Part shown: positions 11,330 to 23,424 of the stretch, in pieces
Layout of the letters: each line of letters starts with the position of its first letter
Position numbering within the stretch: position 1 is the first letter of the stretch
NCBI GenBank assembly: GCA_024220505.1
Contig: JAKZZE010000018.1
Location: 434,001 to 498,000, forward strand
Reading direction: 5' to 3'
Length of the DNA: 64,000 nucleotides
DNA from: Rhizopus arrhizus
Lineage: Eukaryota; Mucoromycota; Mucoromycetes; Mucorales; Rhizopodaceae
Translations under genes and position numbers: made by a program
Notes under the pieces: generated by a model
Database searches by the model: none
What the model was told of the DNA's origin: nothing
The model's input: only the letters and a program-made list of their open reading frames with translations

Positions 11330-11869
11330 ATGCAGCTTTTTTTTTTTTTTTTTTTTTTTTTTGTCACAAACACTCTGGTTTCTGTAGAAAGGAAGCTTCT
11401 TCAGAGTGCTTGCCCCTTACGACACTTGTCCAAGCATTTATGAGAATGTCTAACAATCCCTTTAGAATCACTTAGTTTCAAGCTATTAGAAGCTTCACTG
11501 ATCCGACTCATCAATGTTTCCTTCTCGAGAAACTTGCTGCGTTTCACTTTACTTTTGACCACTGACCAGAATTGCTCGATTGGATTGAGTTCAGGAGAAT
11601 ATGGAGGCAAATAAGTGCAGCGGTAACCGCGAGATTCTATATATTTGGCTATGTTCTCTGATGTATGGATAGGAGCATTATCCATCACGAGGTGATGACC
11701 TTTCATGTGTGGGTACAGGTCCATTTCATCCATTGTACATTTCGAACAACACGAATTTTGCTCTCCCCATCAGGCGAATTGATTTTCCATCAGGGCGAAT
11801 TGATTTTTCGTACAACCTGAATTTTCTTCTCGCCATTGGGCGAATTTACTTTCTGGAAAGAGTGTATAA
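11330..11869 (-). mobile_element. IS630/Tc1-mariner element, 5'-deleted transposase (arm 2) with TIR
   Basis: The open frame 11733-11401 encodes the C-terminal catalytic half of a DDE transposase. VMDNAPIHT carries the second aspartate and YSPELNPIEQFW the catalytic glutamate. The N-terminal helix-turn-helix part and first aspartate (seen in the related fragment near 36.67 kb) are missing. Upstream, at 11750-11869, are repeated CGAATTgATTTTC-like blocks, and the sequence ends in a terminus that reads TACACTCTTTCCAGAAAG on the minus strand, matching the MITE TIRs. The 3' side runs into a poly(T) tract and a GCTGCA inverted repeat. It is an internally deleted, non-autonomous element. Confidence 0.85.
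11750..11869 (-). repeat. Subterminal repeats and TIR of the mariner element
   Basis: Three spaced copies of GGGCGAATT(G/T)A(C/T)TTT-like sequence alternate with two ACAAC(A/C)(C)(G/T)GAATTTT(G/C)(C/T)TCTC-like copies. Such subterminal arrays are commonly transposase-binding sites (inference). The array stops exactly at the TIR. Confidence 0.6.
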
Positions 11870-13470
11870 GCCATGTACAGCCTAAACATTACTAACAGCA
11901 GTGCCTATTGGTACTACTCCTACTCTAATACTCCTGTACAATGTGCCGGGGCCATGATTGAATTCAAAGAAAGTACGAAAAGTTTAAAACGCCTCTCCCC
12001 TCCCCCTTTTTTTTAATATAGTTGAATTCGTTAAAATTTTTTCACGTTTTTTTTTTGCACATCTAGCCTTATTGTATCTACCTCAATAAACTATTTAATG
12101 CTGTGTGAGATCACTCGCAAAAGCTTGAGAAAGTAATGTGAATTGTATGAAATACATAGCACATCTAATTTAAATTGTACTACCTCGGGCATAAAGACAT
12201 AGTTTGTATTGAATGACACTCTCTTGCTCTTATTCAATAAAGAGGCTCAAGCGTTTCATTGATTGTTCAGTTCATTTCATAGTTTTTTTTTTAGTTAAGG
12301 AATATGTATATACTTATTCCGCAAGTTTGAAAGGAAATTTTGATTATTCATGTCAGCGCTCGTTATTTTTTTTTGCTAAAGAAGAAAGGTATTTGTTCAG
12401 CTATGGAATAAAATGCATTGCTTTATTAGTGAAAAGGCATAATCTAATCATAAGATAAAGATACTTTATCCAGTGGAGGAAATAAAATTAGATGTATCCA
12501 CTACACTCCTATTGATGATGCTTGAATAAGAAATAAGACAAGCAATCCTCCTGTCTTTCTACGAATGCTTATTAATAAGACAGTTCATCTCTTATCTCTG
12601 TGTTTGTGCGCAAGAAAGACAGCCTCATTAAAGTTTTCAATTCTTCTTATTTAGGTTTGTTAGGGGCCTATCAATATTCTTTTAAAAATATTCAGAAAAC
12701 TACGGACCGCATGGTCTCCTACTTTCCGGCATGCTGTTCTTTGTGGCTGTACAGATTAGAATTGACGTAGGACCGTTCTCCTATAAAGATGCTTTGCAAT
12801 AGAGTACTTTGGTAGTACCTGTGTTCCCCATAGGTTTTTAACAAAAGGTTTTGGATTTAAACGTGGTAAGGACAGCCTAACTCTGAGTTACACCGTTTGG
12901 TACCTGTGTTACTGAGGAGAAGAGTGTCTGATTGAGCCATCCCAAACAACCCTCTAAAAATGAACCCAAGTGTGTCCCAACTTGAGTTTAAAAAATTAGG
13001 AAGCCAGTCAAAGGCACGTTTTGCTGATTGATTGCAGTCACAAAGGTACAATTAGGCCCCGCTCAACAGGGACCTGTTACACTAGAAAAAAAAACAAGCA
13101 AAAGGGGACTCGCAGAAAAATAAACAGGTCGCGTGTTTTTTTTTTTTAGAAAAAACTATTCTAATTCAATCAAATCAATAATATTTTTTAATATCTATTT
13201 TATGAAATAATATGAAAAAGAAAAAAGCATAAAGTAAGGCAAAAAAAATGTGTTATTCAAAGTCTAGAAGCATTGATACGACTGTACAACAGACTAAACT
13301 GAGTTCTTTATTTAAAGATTATTCCCTTAAAAAGGAGTTTACTGAACCAAAGATCCCATAATTTTTTAAAGTTTTAAGTATAAAATACGATCGTGTTCTT
13401 CTCTTTGTTTTTCTTTTTCTTTTTCATTTCTCCTTTCACTCTCGTACATAAACACAACAGCAAAAAAGAT
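11870..13470. other. Intergenic, no gene supported
   Basis: No convincing exon. The block 12655-13075 is less AT-rich than its surroundings and is bounded by a short inverted repeat, GGGGCCTA at 12663 and TAGGCCCC at 13053. It may be an old element, but I cannot classify it. Confidence 0.35.
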
Positions 13471-13761
13471 ATGTCAAGATTTACAGAGCACTTTGATATT
13501 TGCATTGATCAAACTATTGTTCATTCACCTATATTACAATCACCATCGAAAGATTCATTCTCATCTACATCAACATATTCATCAAGGGATACTATGGATG
13601 TGAATCATACAATGAACCATTATTCAATTGTATCAAACAGTAATCATGGAAATGTTGGCAGTTTATTATCATCAACACCAAGTTTAGAAGAAAAACAATC
13701 GAATAACAAGTTAAAGCGATTTTTTACGACAATATCAAGAAAGAAAGGATCAATTGCTTAA
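13471..13761 (+). CDS. Small Ser-rich protein of unknown function
   Basis: A single-exon 96-aa frame starting MSRFTEHFDICIDQT. An in-frame ATG-like start further upstream would add only a Phe-rich stretch translated from a pyrimidine-rich leader, so I prefer the Met at 13471. The middle is Ser/Thr/Asn-rich, and the C-terminus is basic and amphipathic (KLKRFFTTISRKKGSIA). The T/C-rich leader immediately upstream resembles the 5' region of expressed genes in this window. I do not recognise the protein; it may be a small regulatory or membrane-associated peptide (inference). Confidence 0.5.
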   Translation: MSRFTEHFDICIDQTIVHSPILQSPSKDSFSSTSTYSSRDTMDVNHTMNHYSIVSNSNHGNVGSLLSSTPSLEEKQSNNKLKRFFTTISRKKGSIA

Positions 13762-15020
13762 ATCTACTTGTTATTATTCTGTATATATTCACTCTCTTTA
13801 TACTCTTTATATAATATCCCTCTCCCTTCCTCTTTCTTTTCATATTGTATTAATTCTTATAATCTATAAATACGTCGTACATACTTAATCCGGAGTTTTA
13901 CTGAAAAAAAAACTTTTTGATTTACAGTTTATCTAATTAAGAAGGATATCAGAACCCAACATTTTGATTCATAAAGGTTGACTTCTTTGAACTAATTTGG
14001 TTTTAAAAAGAATGTTATTTTGGTAATAATAGACCTGTGCACAATGCATTTTGTTGTTGTGCAACCTGTATATATGCTTACGTCTGACGAATAAGCCAAT
14101 TATATTTCTAAGTTATTTCTGATCAAAAAAAGCCAATTGCTTTATCAGCAAAAGCATTCCTTTGATTATTTTATTCTACAAAAGATGCAATATTTATGCC
14201 TCACTCGATAAGCATTTGATTTTCACTAAGCTTTACAGTCTTGTTTTTCTCTCTGTGTATAGACTTTCGGACATTGTTGGAACATTGGTCTTACACTATG
14301 CTAAAGAAATATAGATATAATGCGGTTTTGTGTTAAAAGTATGATTCATCAAAGTAGCCAACTTGTTAATAATGTATTTAGCAAGCTTATATTCAAATGG
14401 AATATGTTCATGTACTGTAGATCTTTTTAGATTTGTGTTACTTTGATTACACATCACTATAAGCGTGTGCTGTATTGATAGAAAGAGAAGAAACATTGAG
14501 TTAGAATGATACATTTATTATTCCATTCGATCATATTAGAAATGCATGTAAACCTTTTCTTTTACATGTTCAATTGTCTTGTTGATACAAACAAAAATAA
14601 AACATTCCTTGTCATAATTATTTAAATAGTAAGATGCTACCTCATAAACGTCATGGATTAGCATGTTTACTAAACAGAAAGTACAGTTATTGGCATAAAC
14701 ATATTGCTTTACAGTTAAAATGTAAGTGATCGTTATATTCTCAAAACAAAACAAAAAACATCATGTTTATATCAATCTGGTGTATTCAAAAGCTAAAGAT
14801 ACTTTAGCTTTTATTCACAAAGCAAAAAACTTGTCAACACTTGTACTTTTAAAATGATTTCTGGCATGTCCACCAGAAAAACTTTTACTAATGCCTGGTC
14901 ACGTGTAATCTGGGAAAAAAATTCAATTGCGGGGTAAAAGTAAGCAAAAGGCGTTAGTAATGAAAAATAAGCGAGAGGGTATATAAATTCACACATGAAG
15001 CTTATTTTGATATTTTCTTT
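13762..15020. other. Intergenic, no gene supported
   Basis: The only open frames are short, AT-driven and unlike any family I know. The final ~100 bp before the thiolase start contains the thiolase promoter. Confidence 0.4.
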
Positions 15021-16434
15021 ATGTCTTCATTACCTTATCCTATCACTTTACCTACTCTGGCTGACTCTCAGTTAACTCGTGTTGGCTTCAAGTCACCTGA
15101 AGACATTGTGGTTGTATCTGCTGTCCGTACTGCACTTACAAAAGGACGCAAAGGTGGATTTAAGGATTGCTTTGCTGATGGTATTTCGATGATTGTCTAT
15201 TGATCTCTATTACTTACAACTGCTATTAGAAATTTTATTCAATGTATTAAAGGCTACTATTGAAAGGACTGGTATTGATCCTGCTTTAGTTCAAGATATC
15301 ACTGTTGGTAATGTCACTGGTAAAGGTGGACTTGCCACTCCTTCTCGCATGGCCGCTCTTGCTGCCGGATTCCCAGACACGACATCTGTGAGCACTTTAA
15401 ACCGTCAGTGTTCTTCTGGTCTTCAGGCCTGTGTTCAGATTGCTACTGCCATTCAAGCTGGCTTGATTGACATTGGTATTGGTGCTGGTGTTGAGTCGAT
15501 GACTAAAGATTACTTTGGTCGTGAAATTCCTACTTCAGACAAGTTATCACAAGTACCTAATGTTGCTGACTGCAAACTTCCTATGGGGTAAAAACAAAAG
15601 AACAAAAAAAGATTGAAATTGGAGTTTTTATTTTTTTTTTTTTTTTTGTCTAGAATTACATCTGAAAACGTTGCAGCCGAATATGGAATTACTCGTGAAG
15701 AACAAGATCTTTTCTCGGCTGAATCTCATAAAAAGGCAGCAGCAGCTCAAAAAGCTGGTTATTTTAAAGAAGAAATCGTGCCTTGTAAGGTGACTGTTTT
15801 GGATAAAGATGGAAAAGAACAAACGGTGATTGTCGATCAAGACGAGGGCATCCGTCCCTCAACGACGCCTGAGGGTCTTGCAAAATTAAAACCCGCTTTT
15901 AAGCCAACCGGTAGTACAACTGCTGGTAGCTCATCACAAATTTCGGACGGTGCTGCTGCCGTACTGCTGATGAAGCGTAAGACGGCTCATAAACTGAATT
16001 TGCCTATCCTTGGTAAATACGTTACCTCTGCATCTGTTGGCGTAAGTATTTTTTTATTTTATCTTGAAAAGTGCTTCTTATTAAAACAAATGATCCCACA
16101 GGTCCCTCCTCGTATCATGGGTGTCGGTCCTGCTTATGCTATTCCTGTTGCTGTTGAGCGTGCAGGCTTAAAGATATCTGATGTTGATATATACGAAATC
16201 AATGAAGCCTTTGCCTCACAGGCTTTATATACCGTCAAGGTACTTAATATTCCCTCAGAAAAAGTGAACCCCAAGGGTGGAGCGATTGCGATCGGTCATC
16301 CTTTGGGATGTACAGGTGCTCGTCAAGTCGCCACCTTATTCCCTGAACTCAAACGCCAAAATAAGAAAATTGGTGTTACTAGTATGTGTATTGGTAGTGG
16401 TATGGGAATGGCCGCTGTTTGGGAAAGGGAATAA
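15021..16434 (+). CDS. POT1: 3-ketoacyl-CoA thiolase (peroxisomal type)
   Basis: The enzyme catalyses the last step of fatty-acid beta-oxidation, cleaving 3-ketoacyl-CoA with CoA. Exons 15021-15180, 15230-15587, 15654-16041 and 16102-16434 join in phase to 412 aa, the normal length. The acylated nucleophile Cys lies in NRQCSSGLQA. The later conserved blocks INEAFASQA, GGAIAIGHPLGCTGAR (catalytic His) and CIGSGMGMAAVWE (catalytic Cys) are complete. The sequence (GFKDCFAD, VLKATIERTG) is closest to the fungal peroxisomal/3-oxoacyl class rather than cytosolic acetyl-CoA acetyltransferase. I see neither an N-terminal PTS2 nonapeptide nor a C-terminal SKL, so targeting is unresolved. Introns are 49, 66 and 60 nt; the second has a long T-run before its AG. 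Confidence 0.93.
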
Positions 16435-16590
16435 AAAAGTTGTATTTTTATTGATAAATAATTTAATAAATAAGCTAAAGAGGATCCAATCCAGCTACAA
16501 AGTCCAATACCATAATTTGTTTTCCTTGACCTGAGCTATTTATGATCGGGTTTTTATTATTAGTCAAGATCAATTCAACGTCTTTTCATT

Positions 16591-18106
16591 TTACCTCACT
16601 ATATGTGTGTTACTTAACAACACATTGTATATCCAGCTTGAATGAACACTTTGGAAGCTCAAAATACAGGCCCCAGTTTTAGGATCCCATACTTTCAAAG
16701 TACGGTCATAACTACCGCTTACGAGTTTACCCTAAAAAAATTCACAAGTAAGTAAAAAAAACTTTTTTTGAATCGTATCCTTCATTACCTGTAAACAGTC
16801 AATAGATCGAATCATTCTTCCGTGGCCTATCAGAGTATTAACACATCCTCCGGTATCAACGTCCCAGACATTGATTTTGCCATCCAGACCACCACTGTAC
16901 AAATAGTTTCCGTCAAACCGAACGCAGGCCAACCCTAGTTTATGTCCCTCAAAGGTTCGTAAGCATTCGCCAGTGTCCACATTCCAAAGCTTTAGGGTAG
17001 TATCACCCGAAGCAGAGACGACCTGATTATGGCTGACAGAATCGAGTGCGTTCACTGAGGCAGTATGTCCAAGGAGCTGTCGAAGTTCGTTGCCCGTGGT
17101 ATAATCCCAGACACGAAGGGTATGATCTTTTGAAGAAGTCACGACCTTGTTGTTCACCAAGCAAACATCCAAGACGCTGTGACCATGACCCCTGAGATGT
17201 GTTTTGGGCTCAAGTTCAGGTAGGGACCAAAGGATGCAGGTAGCATCCGAAGAGCCTGTCATGAGAGTATTTCGATCGACACGCATACAAAGGATGCTGC
17301 CGGTATGATGGTCTTTGAGGGTTCGGATGCATTTTCCAGAGGAAACATCCCAGACTTTGATCGCTTGGTCTCTGCTGCCGGTAACCAAAAGATTTTTTCC
17401 AATCCAGGCAGAGCAGTAAACACTGTCCTCGTGCCCTTGTAAAAAGCGGGTTGTCACTTTCCCGGTCGACCAACGTTGTTGGAGCGCAAGATGGTTCTTG
17501 TAGAGTGCTAGATAGTAAGGGATCTCGCTTCTTCGTTTTTTAGATACATGATTTATCGTGCTGAACTGAAAGTCTGCAGAAAACAACTTGCGCCAAAGAT
17601 CATCATCACGGCATACAGATCGAATTCGATGGCATGTCTGAGATATCATCTGAATACTGGTAAAGTCCAAAAGAAAAGGATCTGGGAAATGACTTCATTT
17701 GGTAAAGTAGCCAACGAAAATTCTATTTGACAAAAAAAAAGGGGGGTATTTAGTTAGAATCACACTAAAGAAAACAAATGATACAAGGTACGTCACTTGT
17801 AGGTTGGATGATGTCTGACTGCAGATGTGATAGACAGGAAACTGAAGAAGAACGTCGGTCCCGAAGTGGACTGTTGAGTATACGAAGCTTAGGGAAAATG
17901 GATGTGAGATTGGTTGAAGGCACTTTTAGTTTTCTTTTGAGAGGCAAAAAAGTAGAATTGTTGTTTTGAGGATTAATACATTTTGTTTTGGCTGTTCTTC
18001 CATCTTTCTTGGGTGATATTGTAATGTAGGTTGTTGTGAAGTTGTCATTTTTCACTCTTTTTTCTCGATCAGAAGCAGTGAATAATACAGATAAAGAATA
18101 AGTCAT
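16591..18106 (-). CDS. F-box/WD40 protein (Fbw7/Cdc4/Met30-like), with one frame break
   Basis: A probable SCF ubiquitin-ligase substrate receptor. Exons are 18106-17797, 17722-16789 and 16731-16591. An N-terminal Ser/Thr/Lys-rich segment leads to an F-box (LATLPNEVISQILFF, then LDFTSIQMISQTCHRIR and DDDLWRKLF). Six to seven WD40 repeats follow, each with a GH...WD pattern, for example LQGHEDSVYC...SRDQAIKVWD and LIGHGRMIRS...YDRTLKVWD. Inside the F-box the frame shifts by -1 at CTTTTCTTTTGG (about 17670). One extra T in that run would give a continuous 461-aa protein with all exon phases closing. The gene is therefore either intact with a homopolymer error in the assembly or freshly broken. 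The substrate is unknown; the propeller is the binding surface by family analogy. Confidence 0.85.
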
Positions 18107-18489
18107 TTTATAGAATAAAAAAGAAAAAAAAAAAGAATACAAAAGAGGACTATTTTTTCCCCACAAAATATATAAAAAAAAAAAACTTTTTCACTACTTA
18201 AACTTTAAAAGTGGTTGATTTCATATGGTGATTCAATAAATGGTAATTCGCGGGGTCTCTGTTAGATCAAAATTCATGCTTTCCCGCAATAAAAAAGTCA
18301 GCCGAATACACCTAAAAAGGAAACTTTCAACTACGGGGAAATGTTGAAATGGCTTGCTGTATTGATTCATATTAAAGAGAGAGGATCCAATTAAGTTTAT
18401 AGCAAAGCAAAGGTCTACTTTATAAATAAAGAATAGTGTGGATCAATCAGGCTCAAGTGGTGTGAGTGTCATTTGACAGTTGATTTATG

Positions 18490-18590
18490 TACTATTTTCA
18501 GAAAGTAATGTCGCATTTTTATACATTTTTGTAATATAATTCACATATAAAAACGACGAGTTAGTGCAATATTACTTGCTGAAAATAGTA
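18490..18590. mobile_element. Diverged MITE of the same family
   Basis: A TA-flanked (18490-18491, 18589-18590) ~97-bp element with TIRs CTATTTTCAGAAAGTAATG and, from the other end, CTATTTTCAGCAAGTAATA. The TIR is clearly related to the copies at 9603 and 10509, but the interior differs, so it is an older or distinct subfamily. Confidence 0.75.
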
Positions 18591-18796
18591 AATTTATTCG
18601 TAATAAATTATGATATCATTTTACTAAAATGTAAAAAAAGAAAGGACAAAAAAAAAAAAGCAAGGGGAATTACTTTCCAAATTAATTCTAGTAAACTAAA
18701 TCAAACAGGAGACATAAAAAAAAACATTCGATTGTATTTTGTGTAAGTGGATATTAAGAGCTTCATAATCGAAATGGTTATATTTCTTATAAAATA

Positions 18797-18818
18797 TGTG
18801 TGTGTGTGTGTGTGTGTG
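18797..18818. repeat. (TG)11 microsatellite
   Basis: A perfect dinucleotide run in the intergenic region between the F-box and TrpRS genes. Confidence 0.95.
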
Positions 18819-19167
18819 CTTTTTTTGGATCGTTTTCAGATGAGATCCATTCTGGAAAAAAAAAGAAAGGTCCTGTCATCAATTCAAGGACCAGTTTCGC
18901 GGAAATCGAAAAATGAGATGTAACCTGACTCTTTATTCATACTATTTTCTCATACAAATAATCCCACGCTTACGACTCATCAAGTAATAAGCATATGCAT
19001 TAGCAAGCGATCTTTTATGTGACAGGAAAAGGATATACTTTGATGCGATCCCTCTTTTATTTTCATCTGCTTTTCAGATGTGTGACTTCAATTATAACTA
19101 CTTTCACAATGGAAAAAAAAAAATAGCCCTTTTTACTGTCAAGGGTCCCCCTTTTTTTTTTTGAGAA

Positions 19168-20330
19168 ATGAATGGCATAATTAAAGTAGCGTATAGTTTT
19201 GAAAGAAATGAACACAGACTAACCTCATTCAATCAACAAAAAATCGACACTTTTAGCGTACACTTTCAACTACAACTAAAACTCGACTTGTCTTTTCTGG
19301 AATTCAACCGACAGGTGCACCACACCTTGGCAACTATCTCGGTGCGTTAGCCAACTGGTCTAAACTACAAGATCCTGACCCAATCACAGGTGCAGCCTCA
19401 GTACCTTATTACAGCATCGTTGACTTACATGCCATTACCATGCCACAAGACCCTGCCACCTTACGACAAGCCAAGATCGACATGGCCACCACATTACTCG
19501 CTTGTGGCGTCGATCCAGACCGCTCGGTCCTGTTTGAACAAAGCCGAGTGAGATCACATACCGAGCTGGCCTGGATCTTTAACTGTATCACGCCCGTTGG
19601 CTGGCTCGGCAGGATGACACAGTGGAAATCCAAGATGGACAGACGAGACCTCGGTCACGGACAGGCCCTGGCCGACGAGCACTTGACGGCCGGACTGAAG
19701 ATGGGTCTCTTTGATTACCCGGTGCTGCAAGCAGCCGATATCCTGCTCTACAAGGGAACCCATGTGCCTGTCGGTCAAGACCAGATGCAGCATCTTGAAC
19801 TGGCACGTGATATCGCCAGTCTTTTCAACAAGACCTTCAAGACCTCCCTCTTTCCCAAGCCAGCGGCCATCCTGCCTCCTGCAACACAACGTGTCATGTC
19901 CCTGCGTGATCCGACCTCGAAAATGTCCAAATCGGATCCCTCCGACTTTTCTCGTCTCAACCTGACCGATCCTCCTGCTCTGATCAAGGCCAAGATCATG
20001 AAGGCCGTGACGGACTCGGCACCCGGTGTCTCTTATGATCCCCAGGCAAGACCAGGCATGTCAAATCTTGTGGGTATCTATTCAGCTGTGAAGGAGACGA
20101 GTGTGGAAGAAGTGGTTGAAGGATGTGTACATATGAAGAGTACAAAGGAATTCAAAGAGGCAGTGGCAGAAGCGGTGATTGCAAAACTTGAGCCAATACA
20201 GAATGAGTTGGCACGTTTGAAGGCAGATGAAGGTTATGTAAAGCAAGTGTTGGATAAAGGGGCTGAAAAGGCTGAGCAAGTGGCTAATAATACCATGGAG
20301 GAGGTTTATAAATTAGTAGGTCTTCGATAA
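19168..20330 (+). CDS. MSW1: Tryptophanyl-tRNA synthetase, mitochondrial
   Basis: This class I synthetase charges mitochondrial tRNA-Trp. A 6-codon first exon (19168-19185) is followed by a 71-nt intron with a GACTAAC branch point and a main exon 19257-20330; together they give 363 aa. The short exon completes a basic N-terminus (MNGIIKRTLSTTTKTR) typical of a mitochondrial presequence. The HIGH-equivalent is GAPHLGNYLGA and the KMSKS loop is SKMSKSDPSD, both bacterial-type. The substrate-binding segment AADILLYKGTHVPVGQDQ is conserved. The body of the gene is noticeably more GC-rich than its AT-rich surroundings. Without the small exon there is no plausible start, which supports the two-exon model. 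Confidence 0.95.
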
Positions 20331-20377
20331 ACCCAACTCTTTTTTATTATTAAAAATACAAGTGTACAAAATAAATA

Positions 20378-21928
20378 TTATAGAAATTTTAAATGAGCAC
20401 TTAAACCATAATGATCTACAGAGAAAAAAAGATAAGTCATACATGTCATCCAATTTTTAAATCCACAACAGCTTTCTATACTTGCCTGATATCTGTGTAA
20501 ACGGGTAACGGTTCGATGTGTTCTTTTCGACCAAAAAAGGTTCGACGGCAAATTGCGTAGGCATGATGGGATCATGTTTGCTGCGACTTGCAAACAAGAG
20601 TCGATCGATACTTTGAGCGGTCAAGAGTTGGTTATGGCTTGTCAGCACGACTTCTGCAGGTACAAGGGTACCATTATCAAGTGTTCTGTAGTCACCAAAC
20701 GTGATCGGATGATGTCCAAGGGTATCGTAGGCCACGTCCGTGAGGCCATCCAGACGCCAAGGGTGAGCGTACGATGGCTTTTGATCATCATGACGACTCT
20801 GACCAAATTGGTCCAGGTCGACCCCTTTACCTCGAAGGACATCCATCATCATCGTGTAGGCGATCGAACTCGCGCGAGAGGGTGTGTCGATCGAAGCATT
20901 GTGGACCGCAGCATCCACATTTAAATCACCCATCAACAAGATCGGATGGCGATCCTCCTTGGCTGTTTCTGCCATGAACTTGTGGACAGCCGCGAATTGA
21001 CTTAGTCGGACTTTGGTGTCCTCTAGATTAAAAGTGCCACCGTTGTCATAGGAGGCTTGGGTATGGGTCGTATAGAGATGTACCAGGCTCTGGTTGTTCA
21101 ATTGCACAAGCGCATGAAGAGCTCCTTTAAAAGAAAGCCTAAGATGGAACGGTCAGTAGAAAGATTCCGGGCTATTTCTTCTTACCAATCCGAGTGGACT
21201 CCGCGAGGAAACTCTAGCCTGTCTGATCTTATGATCGGAAACCTTGAAAGAAGCAGTAGACCACCATCACCTGCAAGCTCCCAAGGATAATGACGAGGTG
21301 AGGCGACTTGATAATAAAAGCCCTGGTCAAATGCCTGTCTCATCAATTTGTCTATACGTCGATTGGCAAATGCAAAGGCCTCTTGAAAGGTAATGATGTC
21401 ATATGAAGGTAAAACATGCTGAATAATGTACTCCAAACGCTCGTCTTTATAATCGTCTGCATTATTTTTCACACCAGGTGGTCTCATGAATATATTGAGC
21501 GTCAGGAGTCTTGCGGAAGATGAAGACAATGCTTTGGATTCGACTGGAACTGGGCTGGGTAAATGGGTTGGTGAAAAATAAAAGGTGCAAAAGAAGATGA
21601 AGGAAAGGATGGGTAAAATGATTAGGAGACAGCATCCGCCGATGACCGATCGCTTGGTGCAACCACAACAAGGTTTTATCAGCAGACGGCGGAAGAGTGA
21701 AGATGATCTGTTGGAGCGATGCTTATAAATCTCTTCTTCTTCTATTAGTTCAAATTGGTCAAGTTCGTCTAGTAGTGGTGCATCTTCTTCATGAGGATCG
21801 TATTCTCTTTTCGATTTAGATGTGAGTGATTGCATTATAGTGGTCCGTGAAGTATCATCGCTATCACGATCAAAGATCATATGAGCTGCTGTATCAAAGC
21901 TTTCAAGGCTACTTTTACGTGAATCCAT
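20378..21928 (-). CDS. Membrane-anchored neutral sphingomyelinase-like phosphodiesterase
   Basis: Exonuclease/endonuclease/phosphatase-fold protein resembling neutral sphingomyelinases; the substrate is not provable from sequence. Exons 21928-21186, 21138-20486 and 20415-20378 give 477 aa. The N-terminal ~90 residues are acidic and cytosolic-looking. A Cys-rich CCGC motif precedes a single transmembrane helix (about residues 95-118), suggesting a type II membrane protein. Catalytic-fold motifs are LLTLNIFM (Asn145), ITFQEAF (Glu183), MGDLNVD, and a terminal SDHYG. The SDH comes only from the last exon, joined by a GC-AG intron (donor GCAAGT, 70 nt); an unspliced reading ends in a wrong tail without the catalytic DH. 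The central region is more GC-rich than the flanks, like the neighbouring TrpRS and HEM2. Confidence 0.85.
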
Positions 21929-22084
21929 CTTTACAGTGAAAAAAGAAGAAGAAGAAAAAAAAAAGAGAGAGCAAGGGATGTGTTTCGTGTTTGGTTTCTT
22001 TTTTATTGTTTCCCAATTTTAGTCTCCGTTCGCTTAAACTCGGTTGATCAAGTTTATCCGTTCACGAGAACGAAAAAAAAAAAA

Positions 22085-23104
<1,020 letters not shown>

Positions 23105-23424
23105 TCAAGTAAAAAAAAAAAAGTTTCTTTTTATGGCTTTTTACTCTTAAAGGGACACACATGTTTCAAACTCCTATAACAAGGGTTCTGCATTTTTTTA
23201 CTGCGCAAAAAGAGAGAGCCAGACAGGTTGACTTTGCTGTTGTCTGTTCAGTGGATTTGATTCACTGTCGTGTGGTGAATAGCATAAAGACTTGTTTGAT
23301 TTATTCATGTACTCAAACAAGAATGAATTTTTATGACCATTTTGCTCACAACCTAAAACCGATTGAATAAACGCGTTTTTAAAAGGAACCTGTTGGGAAT
23401 GAAAAAATAAAGATAAGGGCGGCA

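Noticed and set aside
14296..14754. Minus-strand frames of about 70 codons upstream of the thiolase gene
   Set aside because: AT-rich, hydrophobic, no conserved pattern, in a region without splice-consistent exons.
20457..20485. Unspliced C-terminus of the sphingomyelinase-like gene (GKYRKLLWI)
   Set aside because: It lacks the catalytic DH, whereas the GC-AG spliced form restores it exactly.
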